From Clostridiales bacterium (GTDB lineage Bacteria; Bacillota; Clostridia; Christensenellales; Aristaeellaceae), in the NCBI GenBank assembly GCA_019420065.1, contig JAHZHX010000060.1:1-13439 (forward strand): 13,439 nucleotides of DNA. The letters are read 5' to 3'. Positions within the stretch are counted from its first letter, which is position 1, and the number at the start of each line of letters is the position of its first letter. Of this stretch, positions 7,031 through 13,439 are shown piece after piece. The translations under genes were made by a program, and so were the position numbers. Under the pieces are notes generated by a model. That model made no database searches. It was given only the letters and a program-made list of their open reading frames with translations, and was not told where the DNA came from.

Positions 7031-7055
7031 GCCATACCCCTGAAAGGAGACAAGT

Positions 7056-7913
7056 ATGGATCATTCCGTTCAAAAGCTGCTGGAAGCGGCGGCAAACGGC
7101 GGCATTCCCCGGGCGGCGCGGGCATGGCAGGTCAGCCAGAGCAACGGCGAAGCCACGGCGGAGGACATTGACAAGCGCATGCTGGAAGCGCTTGAGGTCA
7201 TGCGCGCCTCCGCCCGGGAAGGGCTTGCGCCCGATCTGCGTTCGGTCAGCGGGATGACGGGCGGCAACGCGCACCTGCTGATGGCCGCCGCGACGGGCCG
7301 CAAAACCCCCGGCGGCGGGCTGCTGGGGCGCATCTGCGCCCGGGCGCTGGCCGTGGCGGAATGCAACGCCGCCATGGGCCGCATCTGCGCCGCGCCGACG
7401 GCGGGGGCGTGCGGCATTCTGCCCGCGGCGCTGCTGACCATGCAGGAGGAGCACGCGTTTTCCGACGCGCAGCTGCTGGACGCGCTCTATACCGCCGGGG
7501 CCTTCGGGCTGGTCATTGCCAACCGCGCCAGCATTTCAGGCGCGCAGGGCGGCTGCCAGGCGGAGTGCGGCAGCGCGGCGGGCATGACCGCGGCGGCGCT
7601 GGTCACGCTGTTTGACGGCACGCCGGCCCAGGCGGCCGACGCGTGCGCCTTCGCGCTGATGAACCTGCTGGGGCTGGTGTGCGATCCGGTGCGCGGGCTG
7701 GTGGAGGTGCCCTGTGTGTTCCGCAACGCGGGGGCGGTCAGCGTGGCGGTATCGGCGGCGGATATGGCGCTTGCGGGCATCCGCTGCCCCATCCCCTGCG
7801 ACGAGGTGATCGACGCAATGCAAAAGGTGGGCGACGCGCTGCCCGCCTCCCTGCGCGAAACGGGCGAGGGCGGCTGCGCCGCCTGTCCCTCCATGTGCGG
7901 AGGCAAAGCATGA
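7056..7913 (+). CDS. sdaAA: L-serine dehydratase, iron-sulfur-dependent, alpha subunit
   Basis: The 285-residue catalytic subunit holds the [4Fe-4S] cluster that activates L-serine. Motifs are SGMTGGNAHLL (65-75), APTAGACGILPA (113-124), SGAQGGCQAECG (161-172) and GLVCDPVRGLVEVPC (206-220). Cys167, Cys209 and Cys220 have spacings of 42 and 11, the same as the cluster cysteines known in the fused bacterial enzyme. Extra cysteines near the end (CAACPSMC, residues 274-281) could supply the C-terminal ligand described for that enzyme. The ATG has AAAGGAGA 5 nt upstream. It overlaps nagA by 4 bp (ATGA). No clear promoter was found in front, so it depends either on read-through from sdaAB across the repeat or on a promoter I cannot identify. 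Confidence 0.94.
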   Translation: MDHSVQKLLEAAANGGIPRAARAWQVSQSNGEATAEDIDKRMLEALEVMRASAREGLAPDLRSVSGMTGGNAHLLMAAATGRKTPGGGLLGRICARALAVAECNAAMGRICAAPTAGACGILPAALLTMQEEHAFSDAQLLDALYTAGAFGLVIANRASISGAQGGCQAECGSAAGMTAAALVTLFDGTPAQAADACAFALMNLLGLVCDPVRGLVEVPCVFRNAGAVSVAVSAADMALAGIRCPIPCDEVIDAMQKVGDALPASLRETGEGGCAACPSMCGGKA

Positions 7914-9031
7914 ACGCGCTCGTAAACGGGCGCATTTTGCAGGAGCACGGCGTGCTTTGCGGGCAAACGCTACGCTTTTCCGATAAAATCTGCGAAATCT
8001 GCGCCGCCCCGCAGGCCGGGGACGCGGTGATCGACGCGGGCGGGCGCTATATTTCCCCCGGGCTGATCGACATTCACATCCACGGCTATCGGGGCGACGA
8101 CGCCTCCGACGGCGACGCGCAGGGGCTGCTGCGCATGGGCGAGGCGCTGCTTGAAAACGGCGTGACCGCCTTTCTGCCCACCACCATGACGCTGCCGCTG
8201 CCCGCGCTGCGGCGCGCCTTTGCGGCGATACGCCAGGCGCAAGGGCAGACGGGTTTTGCCGGCGCGCAGGCGCTGTTCTGCCATGCCGAGGGGCCGTTCA
8301 TCAATCCGCTGAAAAAGGGCGCGCAGGCCGAAAGCGCCATCCTGCCGCCCGACGCGGCGCTGCTCGCGCCCGATCGCGACGTGATCCGCCTGGTCACGCT
8401 CGCACCCGAAATGGAGGGCGCGCTTTCCTGTATCCGCGCCCTGCGGGCGGCGGGCATGCGCGTTTCCATTGGCCACACATGCGCCGGATACGAAACGGCG
8501 CGCGAAGCGCTGCGGGCGGGCTGCGACCATTTTACCCACCTGTTCAACGCCATGCCGCCGCTTTTGCATCGCGACCCCGGCGCGGTAGGCGCGGCGCTGT
8601 CAGGCAGCGCCTGGTGCGAGCTGATCGCCGATACCTTCCACGTCCATCCAGGGCTCTTTCCGCTTTTGCGGCGCGCGGCGGGGGAGCGTCTGGTGCTGGT
8701 GAGCGACTGCACGCGCGCGGGCGGGCTGACGGACGGGCGCTATACCCTGGGCGGGCAGGAGATCACCGTGCGCGGCATCGAGTGCCGCCTGCGGGACGGC
8801 ACCATTGCCGGCAGCGTGCTGCGGCTCAACGACGCGGTGCGCAGCTACCATGTTCATTCCGGCGCGCCCCTGCATGAGGCGGTGGCCTGCGCCACGATCC
8901 ACGCCGCGCGCTCGGTGGGAATCGAGGGGCAAAAGGGCGCGCTGCTGCCCGGCCTGGACGCGGATATCGTGCTGATGGACGAGGACGCGCGCGTCCTCGG
9001 CGTGTATACGCGCGGCGTGAGGCAACTATAG
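7910..9031 (+). CDS. nagA: N-acetylglucosamine-6-phosphate deacetylase
   Basis: This 373-residue amidohydrolase converts GlcNAc-6-phosphate to glucosamine-6-phosphate and acetate. Visible motifs are SPGLIDIHIHG (49-59; H56, H58), CHAEGPFINPLKKGA (124-138; metal ligand E127), SIGHTCAGYE (186-195; H189), HLFNAM (210-215; H210) and VSDCTRAGG (264-272; probable catalytic D266). The end pattern GSVLRLNDAVRS also fits NagA. Start ATG 7910 has GGAGG 6 nt upstream and overlaps the sdaAA stop by 4 bp, implying translational coupling; the longer frame inside sdaAA is a shadow. No nagB or PTS gene is in the window. Related deacetylases for GalNAc-6-phosphate cannot be excluded. Confidence 0.9.
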   Translation: MNALVNGRILQEHGVLCGQTLRFSDKICEICAAPQAGDAVIDAGGRYISPGLIDIHIHGYRGDDASDGDAQGLLRMGEALLENGVTAFLPTTMTLPLPALRRAFAAIRQAQGQTGFAGAQALFCHAEGPFINPLKKGAQAESAILPPDAALLAPDRDVIRLVTLAPEMEGALSCIRALRAAGMRVSIGHTCAGYETAREALRAGCDHFTHLFNAMPPLLHRDPGAVGAALSGSAWCELIADTFHVHPGLFPLLRRAAGERLVLVSDCTRAGGLTDGRYTLGGQEITVRGIECRLRDGTIAGSVLRLNDAVRSYHVHSGAPLHEAVACATIHAARSVGIEGQKGALLPGLDADIVLMDEDARVLGVYTRGVRQL

Positions 9032-9097
9032 CAAAAGAGGCAATTTTACGGATCAAAGCCCGTTTTTAACGTTTTTTTCAATTTTTCTTCCCTCCTC

Positions 9098-9125
9098 TTG
9101 ACTTTTGCCATAAACATGATATGAT
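9098..9125 (+). promoter_or_regulatory. Sigma-A type promoter of fruK
   Basis: TTGACT (9098-9103) and TATGAT (9120-9125) are 16 bp apart; an overlapping GATAAT sits at 9123-9128. The region 9032-9184 is AT-rich, unlike its surroundings, which suits a promoter. No FruR-type operator was recognised. Confidence 0.65.
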
Positions 9126-9184
9126 AATTTTGCTGGTTGTTTCAACCCGAATTGTGTTTGTTTTAAGCAAAGAGAGGTGTTTGC

Positions 9185-10120
9185 ATGATCGTCACCGTTA
9201 CCCTGACCCCGGCGCTGGACAAAACGGTCACGCTGCCCGGCTTCACGGTGGGCAAGGTCAACCGCATCGAAACCCTGCGCCTGGACGCGGGCGGCAAGGG
9301 CATCAACGTATCCAAGGTGCTCCGGTCCCTGGGCACGGACAGCCTGGCCGCCGGCATTCTGGGCGGCGGCACGGGCCGCTATATCCAAAGCAGCCTGGAG
9401 CGCGAGGGGATCGCCTGCGATTTTGTCTTTGTGCAGGCCGATACCCGTACCAACCTGAAAATCATTGACCCGCTGAACCATACCAATACCGATATCAACG
9501 AGCCGGGCGCGCCCGTGCCCGCCGAAGTGCTGGAAGCCGTTTTCGCCAAGGCCGCGCAAGCCCTCAAACCGGGAGACACCGTGGTGCTGGCGGGCAAGGC
9601 TCCCCAGGGCGCGCCCGATACCATTTTTGCCGAGTGGACGCGGCGCTTTCAGGCGCAGGGCGTAAAGGTGTATCTGGACGCCGACGCGGCGCTGCTGATC
9701 GAGGGCGCCAAGGCCTGCCCGGCGCTGATCAAGCCCAACGACGAGGAGCTTTCCCGCCTGGTGGGGCGCGCGTTCGACGGCGTTGAGGACATGGCGCGCG
9801 CGGCGCTTTCGCTCTCGCGCGGCGGCATCGAAACGGTGGTTGTCTCCCTGGGCGGCGACGGCGCGCTGTTTGTGCAAAAGGATCGCGTGCTGCGCGGCCA
9901 TGGCCTGAAGGTCAAGGTGCAAAGCACCGTGGGCGCGGGCGACTCCATGATGGCCGCGCTGTGCCACGGGGCGCAGACGGGCATGGCCTTTGAGGATACC
10001 TGCCGCCTGGCCATGGCGGTCAGCGCCGCCGCCGTGACCTGCCCGGGCACGCAGGCCGCCGACGCGGAAACCGTGCGCGCGCTGCTTGGCGACGTTCGTT
10101 TGGAAGAAATGACGATCTAA
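9185..10120 (+). CDS. fruK: 1-phosphofructokinase family sugar kinase (PfkB fold)
   Basis: This 311-residue PfkB-family kinase fits FruK: VTLTPALDKTV (4-14), the N-terminal GGKGINVS motif (36-43), TRTNLKI (87-93) and the anion-hole motif STVGAGDSMMA (247-257) with catalytic D253. Further strings KPNDEEL (183-189) and VVSLGGDGALF (219-229) match the ATP site region. FruK phosphorylates fructose-1-phosphate to fructose-1,6-bisphosphate. The start has GAGAGG about 8 nt upstream. No fructose PTS or regulator is adjacent, so tagatose-6-phosphate kinase (LacC type), or another ketose-phosphate substrate related to the downstream dehydrogenase, remains possible. It has its own promoter and is followed within 12 bp by a repeat copy. 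Confidence 0.83.
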   Translation: MIVTVTLTPALDKTVTLPGFTVGKVNRIETLRLDAGGKGINVSKVLRSLGTDSLAAGILGGGTGRYIQSSLEREGIACDFVFVQADTRTNLKIIDPLNHTNTDINEPGAPVPAEVLEAVFAKAAQALKPGDTVVLAGKAPQGAPDTIFAEWTRRFQAQGVKVYLDADAALLIEGAKACPALIKPNDEELSRLVGRAFDGVEDMARAALSLSRGGIETVVVSLGGDGALFVQKDRVLRGHGLKVKVQSTVGAGDSMMAALCHGAQTGMAFEDTCRLAMAVSAAAVTCPGTQAADAETVRALLGDVRLEEMTI

Positions 10121-10131
10121 GGGGAGCCGTT

Positions 10132-10351
10132 AGGGAGGCGGCTTTGGAAGCCAAAGCCCCTCCCTAAGACCCACCCGAAAACCAATCGGTAGCGGGGCGG
10201 GGTTAACGCTTCAGACGGCAGGGAGAGTGCCGGTTTACGGCCGCTCCGGAGCATGCAAGCATCCTCCGGTTCGTCCGCTGCACCGGCTGCGGCTGCGCCG
10301 CTTTCGCATTCGTAAGCGAATGCGTCCCCTTGCCTTGTTGGCTGTTACCGA
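10132..10351 (+). repeat. Composite repeat, copy 3 (modules A and B only)
   Basis: The A hairpin (10132-10165, arms ending AGGGAGG and CCTCCCT) begins 12 bp behind the fruK stop, then the conserved tail (10170-10190), then B (10289-10330) with GCGGCTGCGCCGC and CGCATTCG/CGAATGCG hairpins. Compared with copy 1 the A stem is kept while its loop differs. The intervening part holds a CCGGAG...CTCCGG stem around CATGCAAGCAT, echoing module D. Modules C and D are absent; the promoter of the next gene takes their place. Confidence 0.75.
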
Positions 10352-10363
10352 TGATTGTATAAT
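10335..10363 (+). promoter_or_regulatory. Promoter of the dehydrogenase-kinase operon, -35 inside repeat
   Basis: TTGTTG (10335-10340) and TATAAT (10358-10363) are 17 bp apart; a second TATAAT overlaps at 10363-10368. The -35 lies in the conserved end of module B (compare CCTTGTGG at 3642-3649), while the -10 lies just outside it. Confidence 0.65.
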
Positions 10364-10390
10364 ATAATTTGACTTGAAGGGAGAATAAAG

Positions 10391-11647
10391 ATGAAAACCA
10401 AGGCTCTGCGCCTGTACGGCGCCAACGATCTGCGTTTGGAAGAGTTTGAGCTGCCCGAGATCCGCGAGGACGAGATCCTCGTCGAGGTCATTTCCGACAG
10501 CATCTGCATGTCCACCTACAAGTGCGCCATGCTGGGCAAAAAGCACAAGCGCGTGCCGCAGGACTGCGACGTGAACCCCGTCATCATGGGGCATGAATTC
10601 GCCGGCAACATTGTCAAGGTCGGCAAAAAATACGAGGGGCAGTTCCATCCCGGCACGAAATTCACCCTCCAGCCCGCGCTCAACTACAAGGGCACCATGT
10701 GGAGCCCGGGCTACAGCTATCCCTTCTTTGGCGGCGACTGCACCTATTGCGTGATCCCGCAGGAGGTGATGGAGCTGGGCTGCTTCCTGGAATACAAGGG
10801 CGACGCGTACTTTGAGGCCTCGCTGGCCGAGCCGTACTCCTGCTCCATCGGTGCGGCGCACGCCGCCTTCCACACCCGCATGGGCGTGTACCAGCACGAC
10901 ATGGGCATCAAAGAAGGCGGCAAGATGATCATCCTGGCCGGCGCCGGCCCCATGGGGCTGGGCATGGCCGAGTATATCATCCACTGCGACCGCCGTCCCT
11001 CGCTGCTGGTCGTGACCGACATCAACGAAGCGCGTCTGGAAAAGGCCCGCGCCCTGTTTGACGAGGAAGACTGCGCGCGCATGGGCGTAAAGCTGATCTT
11101 TGTCAACACCGCCGGCATGGAAAACGCCGCCGAATACCTGAAAAATCTGGCGGGCGGCGGCTATGACGACGTGTTTGCCTATGCCCCGGTCAAGAGCGTG
11201 GTGGAGCTGGCCTCCGACGTGCTCGGCCGCGACGGGTGCCTGAGCTTCTTTGCCGGCCCCACCGATACCAAATTCAGCGCGGAGCTGAACTATTACGACG
11301 TGCATTACAATTCCACCCACGTCATCGGCACCACCGGCGGCAACACGCAGGACATGATCGAGTCGCTGGAATTGACCGCCGCCGGGCGCATCCGCCCTGC
11401 CGTGATGGTCACGCATGTCGGCGGCCTGGACAGCGCGCGCGAAACCACCCTGAACCTGCCGAATATCCCCGGCGGCAAGAAGCTGATCTACACCCATATC
11501 TCCATGCCGCTGACCGCCATTGACGACTTTGGCAAGCTGGGCGAGACCGATCCGCGCTTCAAGAAGCTGGACGAAATCGTCAAGGCGCACAAGGGCCTGT
11601 GGTGCCTGGAGGCCGAGCGCTACCTGCTCGACAACTGGAAGGAATAA
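10391..11647 (+). CDS. Zinc-dependent dehydrogenase, L-sorbose-1-phosphate reductase-like
   Basis: The 418-residue protein is a medium-chain dehydrogenase/reductase. Catalytic zinc ligands are likely Cys39 (SDSICMSTYK), His68 with Glu69 (MGHEFAG) and Glu147 (LAEPYS); the structural zinc motif with four cysteines is absent. A Rossmann motif GAGPMGLG lies at 184-191 and an acidic residue (TDINEARL) follows the second strand, suggesting NAD(H). The N terminus (MKTKALRLYGANDLRLEEFE) and the length over 400 resemble SorE-type L-sorbose-1-phosphate reductases, so a phosphorylated sugar/polyol is a plausible substrate; this rests on recall of the family. ATG has AAGGGAGA 6 nt upstream. The kinase gene begins directly at its stop codon. 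Confidence 0.82.
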   Translation: MKTKALRLYGANDLRLEEFELPEIREDEILVEVISDSICMSTYKCAMLGKKHKRVPQDCDVNPVIMGHEFAGNIVKVGKKYEGQFHPGTKFTLQPALNYKGTMWSPGYSYPFFGGDCTYCVIPQEVMELGCFLEYKGDAYFEASLAEPYSCSIGAAHAAFHTRMGVYQHDMGIKEGGKMIILAGAGPMGLGMAEYIIHCDRRPSLLVVTDINEARLEKARALFDEEDCARMGVKLIFVNTAGMENAAEYLKNLAGGGYDDVFAYAPVKSVVELASDVLGRDGCLSFFAGPTDTKFSAELNYYDVHYNSTHVIGTTGGNTQDMIESLELTAAGRIRPAVMVTHVGGLDSARETTLNLPNIPGGKKLIYTHISMPLTAIDDFGKLGETDPRFKKLDEIVKAHKGLWCLEAERYLLDNWKE

Positions 11648-13180
11648 ATGCATACGCCATACATTTTAACACTTGACGCCGGGACAACCGGCGTCAAGTG
11701 CGCTGCTTTTGACCGCGGCGGCACGGCGCTTGCCAGCCGCGCGGAGGCCTATCCCACCTACTATCCCGCCCCCGGCTGGGCGCAGCAAAAGCCGGAGGAG
11801 GTGCTCTCCGCCGCGCTGCGCGCCATCCGCGCAGTGCTTGCCGCCGTTGACCCCCGGGCCGCCTGCGCGCTGGTGTTTTCCGGCACGATGAACGGCTGCA
11901 TCCCCATCGACCGGGCGGGGAACGCGCTGCACCCGAACATTCTCCACTCCGACACGCGCACCGAGCCGGAGTGCGCGCGCATCCGCGGCCTGATCCCCCT
12001 GCCGGACTACTACCGCGTGACCGGCAACCGCATCGACGTGCATTCCGGGCTGCCCAAATACATGTGGCTGCGCAAGAACGCGCCCGACGTGTACGCGAAA
12101 ACGTGGAAGTTCGTCAACATCAAGGATTATCTCTATGGCCGCTTTACCGGCTGTCCCGGGCGCACCGACCGCAGCGACGCTTCGCTTTGCAACTGTCTGA
12201 GCATGGAAAGCGGCGACTGGGCCTGGGACATTCTGCGTCAATGCGGCGTGGACGGGGACAAAATGCCCGCGCTTTTCCGCTCGAGCGATGCTTCCGCCGC
12301 CCTCAGCCCTGAATTTGCCGCCCTGACCGGCCTGCCCGCCGGGCTGCCGGTGGCCATTGGCGCGGGGGACGGGGCCTGCGCCGCGCACGGCGCGCGCAGC
12401 CACGAGGAGGGCGACGCGTACATGAACATCGGCTCCTCGGCCTGGGTCAGCGCCATGAGCAAAAAACCGCTGGCCGACCCGGAAATGCGCCTGTTCCACT
12501 ACTTTGACGCGGACGAAACGTGCTATAATGTCTGCGGCACGGTGCAGTGCGGCTCGGCCGCCTCCAACTGGGCGATCGAGAACCTGATCTACCCCGGCAC
12601 GCGCGCGGAGAATTGCGACTTTGCCGCCCTGGAAGCGCTGGCGCTGTCCGCCCCCGCCGGGGCGCAGGGCGTAATGTTCCTGCCCACGCTGATGGGCGAG
12701 CGCACGCCCTGGTGGACGGCCAAGGTCTCTGGCACGCTGATGGGCTTTACGCTCTATCACGAAAGGCGGCACATTGCCCGCGCGGTATACGAGGGCGTGA
12801 TGCAGTCGCTGCATCTGTGCGGCGCGATCCTGGGCGAAAACGGCCTGCCGGTGCGCTCGCTCACGCTCATCGGCGGCGGGGCAAAAAGCGCGCTGTGGGG
12901 GCAGATGTGCGCCGACATGTTCGGCGTTCCGGCACGCATCCATCAAACGCCGCACGAGGCCACGTCGCTGGGCGCGGCGCTCACGGCGGGGGTCGGGATC
13001 GGCTGGTACCGCGATTTCAAGGAAGCCGCCGCGTGCGTCGCCGTGCGCAGAACGTATCAGCCTAACGCCGAAAACACCGCCCTGTACGCCAGGCATCTTG
13101 CGGTTTTTCGTTCCCTGTACCCCCATATGCGTTTCGCCTACGAAGCGCTGTATGATTATCAGCAAACGCTGAACGCATAA
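11648..13180 (+). CDS. FGGY-family carbohydrate kinase
   Basis: This 510-residue kinase has the two FGGY actin-like ATPase domains. Phosphate-binding DAGTTGVK lies at 10-17, the substrate-side catalytic aspartate region IGAGDGACAAHG at 237-248 (D241), GSSAWVS at 262-268, and the adenosine-binding LIGGGAKSALWGQMCADMFG at 407-426. It phosphorylates a sugar or polyol with ATP; xylulokinase-like members are closest in pattern, but the family includes glycerol, gluconate, fuculose, rhamnulose and erythritol kinases and the substrate is not readable. Its ATG directly follows the TAA of the dehydrogenase, with AAGGAA inside the end of that gene, so the two are translationally coupled. No transporter or aldolase is next to it in the window. 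Confidence 0.88.
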   Translation: MHTPYILTLDAGTTGVKCAAFDRGGTALASRAEAYPTYYPAPGWAQQKPEEVLSAALRAIRAVLAAVDPRAACALVFSGTMNGCIPIDRAGNALHPNILHSDTRTEPECARIRGLIPLPDYYRVTGNRIDVHSGLPKYMWLRKNAPDVYAKTWKFVNIKDYLYGRFTGCPGRTDRSDASLCNCLSMESGDWAWDILRQCGVDGDKMPALFRSSDASAALSPEFAALTGLPAGLPVAIGAGDGACAAHGARSHEEGDAYMNIGSSAWVSAMSKKPLADPEMRLFHYFDADETCYNVCGTVQCGSAASNWAIENLIYPGTRAENCDFAALEALALSAPAGAQGVMFLPTLMGERTPWWTAKVSGTLMGFTLYHERRHIARAVYEGVMQSLHLCGAILGENGLPVRSLTLIGGGAKSALWGQMCADMFGVPARIHQTPHEATSLGAALTAGVGIGWYRDFKEAAACVAVRRTYQPNAENTALYARHLAVFRSLYPHMRFAYEALYDYQQTLNA

Positions 13181-13187
13181 TTTCAAG

Positions 13188-13320
13188 GGGATGCAATGAA
13201 GGGGCGAAGCCTCTTCACTCCTTGTTCGCACGCCCGCCTGTTCAGGCGTGCGCGCCATTTCATCCTTCAAGCTGACTTCCTTCGCGCCCCAAACTCCCGC
13301 AAGAGTTTGGAGCTATAATC
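13188..13320 (-). repeat. Second repeat type, minus-strand copy
   Basis: Stems CGCACGCC/GGCGTGCG (13227-13234, 13245-13252) and CCAAACTC/GAGTTTGG (13289-13296, 13303-13310) are present. On the minus strand they follow the same order as 6917-7030. Bases 13188-13206 match the window start in reverse. A 40-codon frame (13197-13319) with AAGGGG upstream is judged fortuitous because it runs through the hairpins. Confidence 0.5.
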
Positions 13321-13324
13321 CGCA

Positions 13325-13432
13325 GAACCGGCTCAGGCTTCGCCTGTTTTGCGCGGCATTGCTCAAATTGCTTTGGCGAAGCGGTCGAAAGCGGCAATGC
13401 CGCCCGGTTCGAGGAGCGGGGATAACCCCGCT
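13325..13432. other. Structured non-coding region with nested stems
   Basis: Long-range pairing GAACCGG (13325-13331) with CCGGTTC (13404-13410) encloses CAGGC-TTC-GCCTG and a 10-bp stem GCGGCATTGC/GCAATGCCGC (13353-13362, 13394-13403) with GCTTT/AAAGC inside (13370-13374, 13388-13392). A separate AGCGGGG-ATAA-CCCCGCT hairpin follows (13415-13432). No gene is supported from 13181 to the end of the window. Confidence 0.5.
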
Positions 13433-13439
13433 TCCTTAC

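Noticed and set aside
6617..7171. 184-codon open frame across the sdaAB-sdaAA gap
   Set aside because: It runs through inverted repeat modules and into sdaAA in another frame, with no ribosome site and no protein family resemblance.
7041..7913. Frameshift or truncation of sdaAA caused by the neighbouring repeat
   Set aside because: The gene has a good ribosome site, a normal N terminus and all expected cysteines, so the insertion left it intact.
9032..9097. Terminator behind nagA
   Set aside because: The stretch is T-rich but the only stem in front (ACGG/CCGT) is four base pairs, too weak to call.
11666..13270. 534-codon minus-strand frame opposite the FGGY kinase
   Set aside because: It is a high-GC antisense shadow with no motif; the plus-strand kinase is complete.
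13197..13319. 40-codon small gene with AAGGGG 6 nt upstream of ATG
   Set aside because: The frame runs through two hairpins of a dispersed repeat, and the same start sequence recurs at the window edge, so it is best explained as repeat sequence.

Overview
The window is 13.4 kb of GC-rich bacterial DNA with Firmicutes-style ribosome-binding sites (AAAGGAG/GGAGG) and recognisable sigma-A promoters. The gene content (SdaAA/SdaAB two-subunit iron-sulfur serine dehydratase, a DUF421 membrane protein, a DUF4143 ATPase, FruK, FGGY kinase) suggests an anaerobic, probably gut-associated member of the Clostridia (Oscillospirales or Christensenellales type). That placement is an inference from gene families and style, not from a marker gene. 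There is no rRNA, tRNA, CRISPR array, transposase or integrase in the window.

Layout. 1-177: tail of a dispersed repeat and two plus-strand terminator-like hairpins. 178-1377 (-): AAA/DUF4143 ATPase with its own promoter. 1501-2261 (-): DUF421 membrane protein and its terminator. 2354-3424 (+): GTG-started family 2 glycosyltransferase with a helical-repeat tail. 3444-4400: non-coding composite repeat containing a near-perfect 264-bp tandem duplication. 4486-6561 (+): PHP phosphoesterase, orotate phosphoribosyltransferase, serine dehydratase beta subunit. 6565-6901: the same composite repeat in inverted orientation. 6917-7030: a second repeat type. 7056-9031 (+): serine dehydratase alpha subunit overlapping an N-acetylglucosamine-6-phosphate deacetylase. 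9185-10120 (+): FruK-type kinase. 10132-10351: third, shorter copy of the composite repeat. 10391-13180 (+): sorbose-1-phosphate-reductase-like dehydrogenase and FGGY sugar kinase. 13188-13439: non-coding structured DNA with no supportable gene.

How the genes fit together. SdaAB and SdaAA form one enzyme, L-serine to pyruvate and ammonia, although a ~490-bp repeat-filled gap separates their genes. NagA makes glucosamine-6-phosphate, and FruK makes fructose-1,6-bisphosphate, so both feed glycolysis. The dehydrogenase/FGGY kinase pair looks like a two-step sugar or polyol catabolic module; its substrate cannot be read from the sequence. No transporter or regulator lies in the window.

The least ordinary content is the intergenic DNA. 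A modular, hairpin-rich repeat family occurs three times, twice complete and in opposite orientations around the PHP-pyrE-sdaAB block. It includes a 12-bp hairpin whose two versions differ by paired, compensatory changes. Each copy lies directly behind a stop codon, and at least two promoters lie at or inside repeat edges. No associated mobilising gene is visible.
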